Below, in pieces: positions 1-10,014 of a DNA stretch of 64,000 nt. This DNA is from Austropuccinia psidii (lineage: Eukaryota > Basidiomycota > Pucciniomycetes > Pucciniales > Sphaerophragmiaceae). Location: NCBI GenBank assembly GCA_023105745.1, contig JALGQZ010000002.1, positions 74,441,285-74,505,284 of the forward strand, given 5' to 3'. Within the stretch, counting starts at the first letter, position 1. The number at the start of each line of letters is the position of its first letter. The notes beneath the pieces were generated by a model. It searched no databases. It was not told the DNA's origin and was given only the letters and a program-made list of their open reading frames with translations. The position numbers and the translations under genes were made by a program.

Positions 1-325
1 CATTCAAAGCTTGGAAAGGAAGGGAGCTCAACCATATATTTAGTATGGTGAGTCACAAATAAAGAAGGAGACTCAGAGGAGTCAAGAATAATAAGGGGAA
101 TCTTCTCCGGGAGTTCTGACATGGTCAAAGAATACTTGTGAACAAACTGCTTTGCAATAAATGAGTTGGTAGCACCAGAATCAATGAGAATGCTGTAAAA
201 CATATCAGAGAGAGAAGAAAAAACAAAAAATTTAAGAGAATTATTGACACCAGTATTCAGAATGCACAATTGTGCTCTGGATGGAAAACTGTGAAGACCA
301 TTGAACACAACATGATCTTCACTCA
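1..325 (-). CDS. Ty3-type pol, N-terminal part with retropepsin (cut by window edge)
   Basis: Seen: the minus strand, one frame (-1) from gag, is open from the end of gag to the window edge. It reads through an aspartic protease motif ILIDSGATNSFI (about 150-190), the DSGAT catalytic loop of retropepsin-like proteases in gag-pol elements. This protease would cleave the polyprotein inside virus-like particles. Reverse transcriptase and integrase would lie left of base 1. The frame is already open upstream of the gag stop, so pol can be reached by a -1 shift at 329-335. It belongs with the gag at 323-1660 and the LTR at 2433-3943. Nothing broken is visible in this short part. Confidence 0.8.
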
Positions 326-1660
326 GGCTTTTCCCTGGCTGGGAAATTTGCCTGATGGTTGGGTAAGCTTGTTTTGAGGCCTTTTGAAACAGGACTCAAG
401 ACTATGCTTCCCACCACAATAGGTACAAATACCCTCCTTGATTCTTCTTTCTTTTTCAGAATTCATGAGCTTGAAATCTTTATTCAACAAAGAAGAATGG
501 GGCTTGTCCCTCTTCTGAAAACTCTTCTTCTTCTTTTGACTTGAGCTTGAAGAATTTTGAGGATGAGAAGAACTTGACTTTGAGGCTTCTGGCTTCTTCT
601 CTTGATGATGACTCTTTTCATTTTGCCTCTCATGGTACCTGGTATCAAGTTCCAGGGTAACGTCCATTAAGTCTTGAAGAGAGTCAATTCTTGAAGGATG
701 GGAGGCCAATTGATCCAAAATCCCTGATGGCAATCTCTTCCTGAAATGATGGATGAGAGCTCTTTCACCCCAATCCCCGATTCTTGAGACTAAACTTCTG
801 AAATCAGCAATGTATAAAGATACATGCCCACCTTCTTTCATTCTCAAAGAATCCAACTCAGCTTCTGCTTTTCTGACTTCATTCGGGTCACCAAATAGAG
901 TGAAAAATTGAGATTCAAATAAAGGCCAAGAATTGAGAAGGTAATTTGAATCTTGATTGGTGAGATTGGAAAGATAAGGCTCAATCCATTTTGCAGCCCT
1001 GCCAATGAGGAATGAAGTGGCATAAAGGAACTTCTTTCTGTCTTGAGCGAAGTTTGCCGGATCATTATGAAAAATCAATTGACAGGACTGAATAAAGCTT
1101 CTAACTTTGAAGGGCTGAGTCCCATCAAAGCATTCCGGTGCCTTCATAGATGGAGTCTTGAAGGCTGGTGGCCTTGATGCTTCCAAAGATGAAGCTGCTT
1201 GAAGATTGGCCATAATCTGAGTCATTTGCTGCATGATGGCCAATAAAGATGGTTCAGACTGATGAGAGACAGGGTGATTAGACTGGGCTAGAGTTGGCCC
1301 TCCAGTACCTTGGGATGCCTCCACCGGAGCAGGGACACCTTCAGTACCATCAGACTCTTCCTCTTCCACAGAATTCTCCTCCTCCTCTTCACCATCTTCA
1401 CCTGGACCTTTGAAAATAGTCCTTGAAGTTCCTGGAAATCCGCCAACTACTCCTGAGAATGAACATGATCTTCTTGGCCCTCTTCCTTCCTTCCTGGATG
1501 GTGCTTCTCCTTCCATGCGGGGTCCTCTATCTAATTGGGCCCTCAGTTGAGGAACTGCTGGGGTGCCAATTAGAGGAGCTCTTGGAGTTGGAGTGAGAAC
1601 AGCTTGAGCTCTGGCCTGAGATCTTGTCTGTCTTGCCAGAGGTGAGTGTTGAACAGGAAT
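323..1660 (-). CDS. Ty3-type Gag polyprotein with zinc knuckle
   Basis: Gag forms the particle shell and binds element RNA. The open frame runs to 1732, but its first codon there is TTG. The likely natural N-terminus is PVQHSPLARQTRSQ at about 1660, where the preceding codon is ATT (Ile) rather than ATG, so the start may have been lost (related proteins I remember begin MPVQHSP; unverified). The order is a basic N-terminus, an acidic Glu-rich stretch (EEEEENSVEEEESDG), a retrotransposon gag core with FDGTQPFKVRSFIQ and IGRAAKWIEPYL, a Ser/Lys linker, and a zinc knuckle CTYCGGKHSLESC near the C-terminus. The knuckle is CX2CX3HX4C, one residue shorter than the usual CX2CX4HX4C. It ends five codons beyond the start of the pol overlap. 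Related LTRs lie at 5429-6711 and 7616-9142. Confidence 0.85.
   Translation of the reverse strand: MPVQHSPLARQTRSQARAQAVLTPTPRAPLIGTPAVPQLRAQLDRGPRMEGEAPSRKEGRGPRRSCSFSGVVGGFPGTSRTIFKGPGEDGEEEEENSVEEEESDGTEGVPAPVEASQGTGGPTLAQSNHPVSHQSEPSLLAIMQQMTQIMANLQAASSLEASRPPAFKTPSMKAPECFDGTQPFKVRSFIQSCQLIFHNDPANFAQDRKKFLYATSFLIGRAAKWIEPYLSNLTNQDSNYLLNSWPLFESQFFTLFGDPNEVRKAEAELDSLRMKEGGHVSLYIADFRSLVSRIGDWGERALIHHFRKRLPSGILDQLASHPSRIDSLQDLMDVTLELDTRYHERQNEKSHHQEKKPEASKSSSSHPQNSSSSSQKKKKSFQKRDKPHSSLLNKDFKLMNSEKERRIKEGICTYCGGKHSLESCFKRPQNKLTQPSGKFPSQGKA
329..335 (-). promoter_or_regulatory. Candidate -1 ribosomal frameshift site (GGGAAAA)
   Basis: Read on the minus strand, the last gag codons are CAG GGA AAA GCC TGA. 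The heptamer G-GGA-AAA fits the X-XXY-YYZ rule in the gag frame and ends one codon before the gag stop (323-325). The -1 frame is open here and leads into the protease. A downstream stem or pseudoknot was not established. Confidence 0.55.
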
Positions 1661-2432
1661 GATATCAGGAATAAAATGAAATAAATGAATTAAAATCAAA
1701 ATTTGCTTGAAGTGAAAAGAGTCAACAATCAAATCTTGAGGAAAATCAATGAATCAAAATGAAAATCTTCAAGTACGTCAAAAAATCAAAATCAAATGAA
1801 GTCTTGAAGTCAAATCAAATCAATGTCTTGAAGTAAATCAATGAATCAAAGCCAAATGAGATCTTCAAGTCAATAAATCAATCAATCAAATCAATCAAAA
1901 TCAAAATCTTGCAAAAATAAATCAATCAAATGAAATCTTGAAGAAAAATCAATTTATGTCAAAATTCTTGATGTGAAAAAATCAGCAAAATCAATGAAAT
2001 GTTCAGGTCAATCAATTTCCTTGAGGTCAATATCAAATATGTCAAATCAATCAATCAATCAAAATCAAGTGAATTATTCTTTAAAAACCAAAATTCTTGA
2101 AGAATGAATCAATTATGAATCTTGATGTGAATAACGTGTCTGAATATCTTGATGAAAAATTTGAGAATCAAAGAAAATCAAGATGAAGCCTGAATTATGA
2201 ATGAGAATGAAAATTTGATCATTTGAAAAGATCTTAAAAAGAATAACAAAAATAAAAAATGGGTCAGCTTTCATTTTTCAAAATGAAGAATGAATGAAAG
2301 AAAATTGAGAGGTGACGATGAATCATTAAGTTCATAAGCGTAAAAGAATCATAATTTTGATGAAATGAGTGAATGAAATTATAAAGAAAGAATGAACAGA
2401 ATGAAAAAGAAATTATGAATTAATTAATATAA
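1661..2432 (-). other. Untranslated leader between 5' LTR and gag
   Basis: About 770 bases with no supported gene. The sequence is A-rich on the plus strand and made of loosely repeated AAATCAATCAAATC words, densest at 1780-2070. No convincing tRNA primer-binding site follows the LTR end at 2433, where the minus strand reads TTATATTAATTAATTC. Confidence 0.5.
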
Positions 2433-3943
2433 TGTCACAGGGGCTCTTGGACAGAAATACAAGAGTGGCCTGGCACTCAGCAATCAGGGAACTCACTTGG
2501 AAGACTCCAAAAGAGTAAAGAATAAAAGTAATAAGAATGAATTCCTCTAAAAGATATGCAGGTACAAGATGAGATGCAAAAGAGGAAAGGGAAGCCAATT
2601 GGCCAAAGAGCCAACCAAGTAAGTCCTTAATCACTGTTTCAACCTCCCAAAAATGAATAATGGAATTAGTAAGGATATGACCACCAAATATCCATTGACA
2701 GGCGAAGAAAGAGAAAGAGAAAGGTGCTAAATGACTGACTTAATAATATCAGTATTTGCTTAACTAAAATGAAAAGAAAATAAAGATAAAATAAAATCAA
2801 AATATATTAATTAACTGGGGAAAAACCCCCCAGGGTGGAAAGGGTAGCCGGTATATGTTAAAAGTTGGGAGCTTGAGTTCTTCAGGCTGAAAACTGATCT
2901 GTATTGATCCTTGAGGCTGTATTGATTTTTTTGGGAATTGATACAGCTGGCTAATATTGAAATTGAATTGGGTTGAATGAATTTCCCATGATTGAAAATG
3001 AAATACAGTTCTTGATGGATCCAGACTGTATTGAAATGAATATGGTTGCCAAGATGGATTGAGTGGAGCTTTGACACTTGACAACTTCTTTTTGGCACTG
3101 CCTCTTGAATACACTTGAGAATGAATTGAAAGTATTCCCTTGGAAGGAATACTTGGAGTGAGAATAACCAATGACTGCTTGATGGCGTCATTGGTCTTTG
3201 ACGCTGAAACACTTGCTCTTGAGCCTTGATGATTCCTCTGAATGATTGGGTGCCTTGATGACGTGATGAGATGTTGGAATGTTGAAATGACCATTTGATA
3301 TTACCACCATTGAATTGCTGTTGAAAAATGATGCACAATGATATATAACATCATTTATGGCATATTGGTTGATTGGCAAGAAGATTACGTCCAAAGGTCT
3401 TGAGATGGAAAGGCAGAGGGAAAAGGATGGATGTAATGGCTTCAGAGCTTGGAATGGTGTTTCTGGGCCTTTTGGGGTTTTTGGCCACTTTTGGGTTCTG
3501 AGCCAAAAACTGGCCCAAAAGGCGGGAAAGTGTCTTTTGGACACTTTGCGTCAAAGTGCGCAAAAATGCGCAAATGCGCAAAGTGCACAAAAGTGCACAA
3601 ATATGCGCAAATGCGCAAATGCGCAAAAGTGCGCAAAATGCGCAAAAGTGCGCAAATGCGCATTATGAGCCCAAATGGCCAAAAACAGCCATTTGGGCCA
3701 TTTCCCTTGGTTTTGAGGGAAATGACCAGAAATACCCATTTGGGCATAAATTGCCGCCATGGGTTCTGGGTTGAGGTGAAGGGCCATGAAGGCCCCAAAG
3801 CACAAATAGCCATAAATGGTCCATAAGATAATGACGTGGCCATATTGGCCACTGGTGATGGATATGGCCAATTGGCCATAAAAGAACCGTGGCTTGATAT
3901 GCCATATGGGGATCCAAGGAGTTGAGTTGCCATGGTTGTGACA
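2433..3943 (-). repeat. 5' LTR of Ty3 family 1 (copy A)
   Basis: On the minus strand it starts TGTCACAACC at 3943 and ends CCCCTGTGACA at 2433, giving matched TGTCACA/TGTGACA ends and a length of 1,511 bp. It matches the plus-strand copies at 5429-6711 and 7616-9142, for example in the block around CCAAGTGAGTTC and GAGTGCCAGGCC near the 3' end and in the central GGCCA-rich segments. It lies directly upstream of the gag gene at 323-1660. A TGCGCAAA microsatellite sits inside it. Confidence 0.85.
3545..3665. repeat. TGCGCAAA-type microsatellite within LTR A
   Basis: About 120 bases of near-perfect repetition of GCGCAAA(A/T)-type units, for example AAATGCGCAAATGCGCAAA. It is absent from the two plus-strand LTR copies, so it expanded in this copy. 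Translations across it (KCAKCAK or AHLRTFAHF runs) are repeat artefacts, not proteins. Confidence 0.8.
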
Positions 3944-4440
3944 TTGTCCAGCCCCCCTCTGAGGCCACCACCAGATGGTCACTTTACTCCTCAACCGGAG
4001 GGAAGTGATTATCCAGCCAATGAAGGATGGCAATGGCAAGAGGACATTCAAGCTTGTGCCAATCATCACCATGTCTTGCCACCCATGGGATTCAAAAGCC
4101 AAAGTAAGTTTTCCTTTTCCTCCTTAATTCATTTCTCCTTTCATTGACGATATGCCCATTTCCTCCTCCCCTCATTCCCATGATGAGGCTCACCAGGAAT
4201 TTACCAACTTACGACCAACCTTAATGATTCCTCGAGCCATCATCCACAAATACATCAAATGAATCTTGTTGGAGCATCACCAATTGCTCAACATGATTCC
4301 CTTTGTGGATGCGACTCAACAAAATTCAATGCACTGGGAATTTAAGGAGGAACTCAACACCCTCCTTGGCCAGGCACTGGAGGCTTATTAAAAGGAGGAC
4401 ATCACTGGCATAGTCTCAAAATTTCTCTCAAAAAAAAACA
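3944..4440 (+). pseudogene. Unrecognised degraded coding fragment flanking LTR A
   Basis: Right of the LTR, the plus strand holds protein-like stretches such as DYPANEGWQWQEDIQ (about 4006-4050) and FVDATQQNSMHWEFKEELN (about 4300-4355), separated by stops. Codon use looks coding and a GTAAGT donor follows at about 4103. I do not recognise the family. A degraded DNA-transposon gene is a guess only. LTR A inserted at or beside its left edge. Confidence 0.3.
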
Positions 4441-4860
4441 GTGTTTCCTTTTTTAATACAATCCGTTAAATAAGTTAGTTGTAATAAATACATTATTTTT
4501 TCAATTTTGGTTATATTATTGTTTCCCATATGCTTTCCTTTTTTTCCAATGGTTCAAATAAATTTTGTAAGTGCCCCACCAAGTTTTCCAGTGAATATTT
4601 CTTTGTGTGAACCTCTTTAACAGACAATGTGCAAATATTCAGTCACCATTACTGCCTCCTATATTTTCTACTTCCATGGTTCTAAACCATATCAGATCTT
4701 AATTGTAAAAATGTGGGGTTTCCCCACATGTGAACAATCCACCAGAGCTTCATCAGTCATGGCCTTTCCTATGATCACGCGCTATTAATCTTAGTTGTGT
4801 ATGGAATTTTACGAATTCTCAGGAGGCTTCCCCAGTGTAAGGAATTGTCTGAATTTTTGG
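4441..4860. other. No gene seen
   Basis: AT-rich sequence with scattered stops in all frames. I see no feature in it. Confidence 0.5.
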
Positions 4861-5428
4861 AAACCTGTACAGGCGTTAGTATTTGCATGTGAAGCGTCAA
4901 AAGCCTCAATCAGAGTAGGAAATTGTTTGAATTGTCAGGAACCTTCACAAGCGTAATGATTTGCATGTGAAGTGTCGAAAGCCTGCACCAGCGTAAGGAA
5001 TTGTTTGAATTATTGGGAACCTGTACAAGCATAAGGATTTGCATGTGAAGTGTCAGAAGCCTTCACTGACATAAGGAATTGTTGGAATTCTTGGGAGCCA
5101 GCCCTGGCAGAAGGAGTGGCTTGACTGGTCAGGAACCTGTACAGGCATAAAGATTTGCGTGTACAGAGTTGGGATCTGGGACAGGTGTAATGATTTGCAT
5201 GTGAAGTGTGGGGATCCTGGAAAAGTGCAAGGATTCATGTTCAAAGAAGAGCAAGGAACCAGGAAAACTGTACAGTGGCATGCCACCGTAAATGAGCCAT
5301 TTCACTACTTTTTCATGTGAGCCACCATATAACACCAATTCCAACCCATCAAAACCAGGTGTATACCATACTGTGCATTACCACACCCTCTATTTCACAG
5401 ACACATCCAGATTACCACATTATTCGAA
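4861..5428 (-). repeat. Inverted copy of the 3' flank of the TET-like gene, with a 78-bp minisatellite
   Basis: The minus strand from 5428 downward matches the plus strand from 63,442 onward, beginning exactly at the last codons of the oxygenase pseudogene (TTC GAA TAA TGTGG). It includes the palindrome-like CGGTGGCATGCCACCG. Left of about 5,150 it becomes a tandem array of about 78-bp units: GCATGTGAAG recurs at about 4885, 4963 and 5041. The junction at 5428/5429 abuts the truncated LTR B. Short frames in both copies are repeat-derived. Confidence 0.8.
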
Positions 5429-6711
5429 TTGGCCAATTACGCCCCTTTTGGCCTCATTGGATTAGGCCAAAAGGGGCCAAAGGGGGCAGCCAGGTGGGTC
5501 CCAAACCACAATTTTACCCACCTGAGCCAAAATTGGCCACCAATCCCTTGGACCCAAAATTGGCCAAAGACATGTTGGACACCAATTTGGCCATAAATCC
5601 CATAGGACCCATTTTTGGCCTTGGACCACCATGGACCATATTTCCAGCCATGGCCTCTGGCAACCACCAGAGGCCACCAGATCAGCTCAGCAAGCCTTTT
5701 CCCCAACTAAAGGGAAATTCTTTCATTCCTCCATGCACTCCGTACTCAAGGTTGCAGGAGTGGTGCATATATGGTATTATATACCATTATACACCATTTT
5801 TGCTCAGCAATTAAATGGTGACGTTTTCAGGACCCATTCCCATCTTTCCATATCAAGGTCTCAAAATCCCACTCCCATTTTGGAGGAGGATCATTCAACT
5901 CATCAGTCTGACAATTTATGGCAGCAATCAGAAGATTCTTCAAGGATCCCAACCACCTGTATCTGCAGGAGTTGGGTTGGTACATTATTCAGTATTATCT
6001 AAAAGGGGAAATTCTCAAGAGGTATTACATCAATTCAATCAGTTGTCAAGGCATCAAGTATTTCAATACTCCTTGGACAACTCAATTCATCCATACAGGC
6101 CTCATTCAATCAACCTGTATGGCCTAGGCCCAATTGGGCCATTTCATATTCCACTGTGTGAATTCCATCACACAGTAAAACTTTCAATATGGCCAGAGCT
6201 GTATTTCCCAATTCGGATAATACAGTCAATTTATTCACCTTCCAGGATCAGTCTTTCAGTTTTTCACATACACTGGCCACCTTTCAGCACCTGGGGACTT
6301 TTTCCCCAGTTAATTAATATATTGGATTTATTTTTATCTTTATTTTCTTTTACCTTATTAATGTTAATACTGATAATCTTAAGTCAGTCATTAGCACCCT
6401 TTCTCTTTTTTCTTCCTCACCTGTCAGTGGATATTGGTGGTCATATCCTTTACTAATTCCATTCCTTTTCTAGCAGGTTGGAACAGTGAATTGAAGAATT
6501 ACTTGGTTGGCTTCTTGGCCTTTGGTTTCCTTTATTATCTTTGGCCTTTGGCTTCTTATTCTTTTCTTTATCTTTGGCATACTTGTCTTTTCCATTCTTC
6601 TTCTTTAAAGAAATTAAATCTTTATTATACTTTTATCTTTTGGAGCCCTCCAAGTGAGTTCTTGATTCCTGAGTGCCAGGCCCTCTTGCTTCCATAAGAT
6701 CCCCTGTGACA
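5429..6711 (+). repeat. LTR of Ty3 family 1 (copy B, 5' truncated)
   Basis: Homologous through most of its length to 7616-9142 (same strand) and 2433-3943 (inverted). It ends CCCCTGTGACA at 6711 like copy A. The first 100-200 bases of the LTR are missing, replaced at 5428 by the TET-flank repeat. A chromodomain fragment follows directly, so internal DNA was deleted between this LTR and the pol C-terminus. Confidence 0.75.
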
Positions 6712-6716
6712 CAAAG

Positions 6717-6884
6717 CTCAAGAGAGGAAAAGTATGGTATTTGGTTGAATGGAAAGGTTTAAGTCAAGAAACAGAAAGATCCACTTGGGAACCAGTTAAA
6801 AACCTCAAGAATTGCGCAGAGCTTGTCAAGAATTTTCATTCTTTATATCCTGACAAGCCAGTACTCAATTCTTTAAGATCTTGA
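6717..6884 (+). pseudogene. Chromodomain from the C-terminus of a Ty3 family-1 integrase
   Basis: The plus-strand translation contains KVWYLVEWKGLSQET followed by STWEPVKNL and ends in a TGA at 6882. YLVEWKG with a downstream TWEP is the chromodomain signature found at the end of chromovirus integrases, where it directs insertion to particular chromatin. Only this last 55-residue part remains. It joins LTR copy B almost at the LTR boundary, so everything from gag to the integrase core has been lost. The 3' region and LTR C follow in the expected order. Confidence 0.75.
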
Positions 6885-7615
6885 CTTCTATTGGTGCTTG
6901 GTGGGGAGAGGAATTACCAAAGGTAAGTCCCACTCCTGGTATGTGCCTTCACAGGTATTCTACCCTTCTTGTTGTAAGAATCACCTTGGCCACTGTGAGC
7001 ACTCTGCAAATTTTGGACACAGATATTTGGCCTGGCGTTTAACACCAATTTCAAATTTATGGCCATTTTAACTTGGGAATCATACCATCTTTCCCTTAAT
7101 TCTTTTTCCAAGTAGTTATTTTTTCAAAAACCTCATTCAACAAATTCTTTTTAATTTATGTCACTGGCCGGAGTGGTGAGTACAAAAAGTAAGCTCCTCT
7201 CCTGGTGTGCACTTCCCTGAGGGATATAAAATCTGTCAAAAGCATTACCTTGGCCACTCTGTGAACACCTGGCATCAAAGTTTCCTTTTCCAGGTACTTG
7301 GAAAATTTCAAAAATCATAAACCAACATCAGTGATGAAGATTGAAACCTCCTGGAAATGCCTTTATTTCTTTATTTATTTTTTCTTTTCTTTCTTTTTGT
7401 TTCATTATCAATCTTTAATTTCCTTCTATGCAAAGCCAAATGTCAAAATAAAACCGAATTATCCTTAATTCATATGCCAGCCTGGTATCAATTCTAGAAA
7501 TTATGTCATATTTCAACAACTATGGAATCCCTATGTCCAATCCCTTTCAACAGCCTCAACAGGTTTTTACTTTATCTTGGTGCTCAGGAGCTCACCATTC
7601 AAGGTAGGGCGGTAC
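6885..7615 (+). other. 3' internal region and polypurine tract of family-1 element
   Basis: No gene. The segment at 6,900-7,050 is repeated imperfectly at 7,160-7,290, as shown by the shared CTTGGCCACT(G/C)TG(A)GA context after a CTCCTGGT(A/G)TG start. Just before LTR C the purine-rich AAGGTAGGGCGGTAC (about 7,601-7,615) is the likely plus-strand primer (PPT). Confidence 0.55.
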
Positions 7616-9142
7616 TGTGACAACCCTGGAACATACCCCTCTCAATTGGTGTTGACAGAAATTCAAGCCTCCACCAATATATAGCCAATATAACCATATA
7701 CTAATTTTTATGCCCTTTGAACCTTCATGGCGGGAAATGGCCTTTTGGCCTCCTTGGCCAATTCCCACTTCCACCACCCCAGGCCAATACCTTATTTCTG
7801 GCCCTGGGGGTGCCATTCACCTTTCCAGGGGTCTGCGGCCCCTCTAAACCAACCCCTTTGATTAGGGGTAGGGGCCTAAATGGCATATTTGGGCCATTCA
7901 GGCACCCTATGGCTTCTATGGTCCATGGGCTGTGGGACCAATTAGGCCCCTTTGGCCCAAAGGGGTCAAGGGGGAAGACCTGCAGCCCCCAATTGCAGGT
8001 AGGCACATCTGATCCCAAATTTGGCCATAATTGCAGAAGTCCCAAAATGGCTGAAAATCCCAAAAACCTCAAAATGGCCAAAAGGACCCAGGACCATGAA
8101 ATTGGCCATAAATGACCATGTACCCCAGAATTTCATCCAAGGCCTCTGGCAACCACCAGTTGCCACCAGCTCAGTTCCAGAAAGCTTTTTCCCTCAGTCA
8201 AGGGAAAGCTTTTCCATCAATTATGGACCCCATACTGCAGGAACCAGGAATGGGGGATATATGGTATTATATTCCATTATGCACCAGTATTCATCAGAAA
8301 TCCAGTGGTGACACTTCCAAGCCTCCATTACAACATTTCACTTCTTATCGCCAGACCATAAGTCCATTTCATAGGGAAGACTTATCTTACTCAAGTTGGT
8401 AATGCATGGCGGAATCCAGAAGATCATTTGAGGACCCCAACTTCCTGGCTGTTCATTTATTTGTATTTCATCTCAGGATCTTTCAAGAGGGTTATTCTAA
8501 GATGGTTGTCAAACATCAAAACAGTTTCATGGCTACAAGCATCCCTTGGAAAATCCAATTATTCCATACAGGATGTATTCAGGCAATCTGTATCGCAATG
8601 ATCCTTTTGGGCCAATTCATATTCCTCAGTGGGAATTCAACAAACATAGTCCAAATTTCACAATGGCCAGATCTGTATTCACCCAGTTCATTCAATACAG
8701 TTGGTTTCCTCACATTCCAGGATCACTTTCAGCTGTTCACATATACTGGCCCCCTTTTCACCCTTGGGGACTGTTTCCCCACTTCTTTAATATCTTTGAT
8801 TTTTTTTTTATCCTTATTTTCTGTTTCCATTATTAAATTAAATACTGATAATCTTAAGCCAGTCATTTGCACCTTGTTCTTTGCCTTTCAGTGGATATTG
8901 ATGGTCATATCCTTTACTAATTCCATTGTTCTTTCTGGTGGGTTGAAACAGTCAATTGAGGATTCATTTGGTTGGCTCTTTGGCCTTTGTCTTCCTTCTT
9001 ATTTTGGCATATCTTGCATTGCTTTCATTTTTCTCACAAAGAAATATATTCTTCTCTTATCTTTATTCTTTTGGAACCCTCCAAGTGAGTTCTTGATTAT
9101 TGAGTGCCAGGCCACTCTTGATTTCACCAAGAGCCCCTGTGA
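7616..9142 (+). repeat. 3' LTR of Ty3 family 1 (copy C)
   Basis: It starts TGTGACAACC after a polypurine tract and ends near CCCCTGTGA at about 9142, roughly 1.53 kb and close to the 1,511 bp of copy A. Open frames across it (for example 8406-9383) mix LTR with the adjacent family-2 integrase and are not genes. The element inserted into a family-2 pol gene, whose remnant starts immediately to the right. Confidence 0.8.
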
Positions 9143-9870
9143 AAGCTTTACCTATTACTGGTGCACTCTGATAACAGAATTAGAATTGGCATATAAGACA
9201 TCAGTCCATTCTTCCTCACGTCAGACTTGTGCTATGTTAGAAAAAAGATGGAATCCAATACTCTCAGCAAACGCACTGAGGAAAGACTTAATTGAGATCC
9301 ATCCTACAGATTACAGCTTAAAAATGATGCTTGATAAAGTCAAATACCATGAAAAACAAAGCTTGGCTGATGCTTTTGAATAGGAAAAACCAAAGTGGGA
9401 CAAGAGTAATAAAGTACCAGACTTCAAAGTAGGGGAATTAGCTTTAATTTCAACCTTGAATTTTAATCATATCAAAGGCCCAAAAAAAACGCAAAGATTC
9501 CTATGTAGGACCTTTTGTTATTGTTGCCTTACATGGGACCAATGCAGTTCAAGTGGAATTGAGTGGTGAATTAGAAAACAAACACCCCAATTTTTCAGTA
9601 AGCTTCATAAAAACTTATCAACAAGCTGACAAAGAATTATTTCCTTTAAGGAACCCAACTAATTTAAATCTACCACCAGTGGAACAGAGTGAAGACAGAA
9701 AGATAAGGAAAGTCATCAAAGAAAGGAGAATTTGGGGTAAAAATCAAAGAGAATATCTTGTGAGATATTGAAATCCAGTACATGAAGATGAATGGCTGGC
9801 GTAATCAGAAATACCTGAATCAGACAACGTCTTGAGAAGATTTAGACAAGGAAGAAGGCAACAAGCCTGA
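9143..9870 (+). pseudogene. Ty3 family-2 integrase C-terminus and chromodomain-like tail (remnant)
   Basis: Its translation aligns with residues about 1026-1260 of the intact pol at 28,734-32,531: [15 protein letters not shown], then LDKVKYHEKQ, then DFKVGELALISTLNFN, then a tail with REYLVRY and EDEWL. It carries a TAG after LADAFE (about 9,380), a frameshift in the A-run near 9,486 and a stop after the YLVRY block. The 5' part of the gene is missing because LTR C abuts it. The matching family-2 LTR begins at 10,015. Confidence 0.8.
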
Positions 9871-9990
9871 ATATGTCTATAAATTCTCTTTAAATTACTT
9901 GATCTGAGTAATGTTAAGAGGTTGGAAACTGGACATTAACCACCTTTGGTGCCTATTTTTTTTTCAAATCATTGATAAGATTGTAGCAAA

Positions 9991-10014
9991 ATTTTATTTT
10001 TTGGTAAGAGGGAA
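9991..10014 (+). promoter_or_regulatory. Polypurine-tract region of the family-2 remnant
   Basis: TTTTTTGGTAAGAGGGAA directly precedes an LTR start TGTGAGC. The intact element has a similar T-run, GGTGGTAGGGAA and TGTGAGCC arrangement at its 3' LTR, which identifies the site. Confidence 0.6.

Noticed and set aside
3349..4102. Overlapping Cys/Ala/His-rich frames on both strands around 3.35-4.1 kb
   Set aside because: They arise from the TGCGCAAA microsatellite and GGCCA-rich LTR sequence; no protein family resemblance.
8406..9383. A 325-codon plus frame
   Set aside because: A chance fusion of LTR C sequence with the family-2 integrase remnant; the LTR boundary falls at about 9,142.
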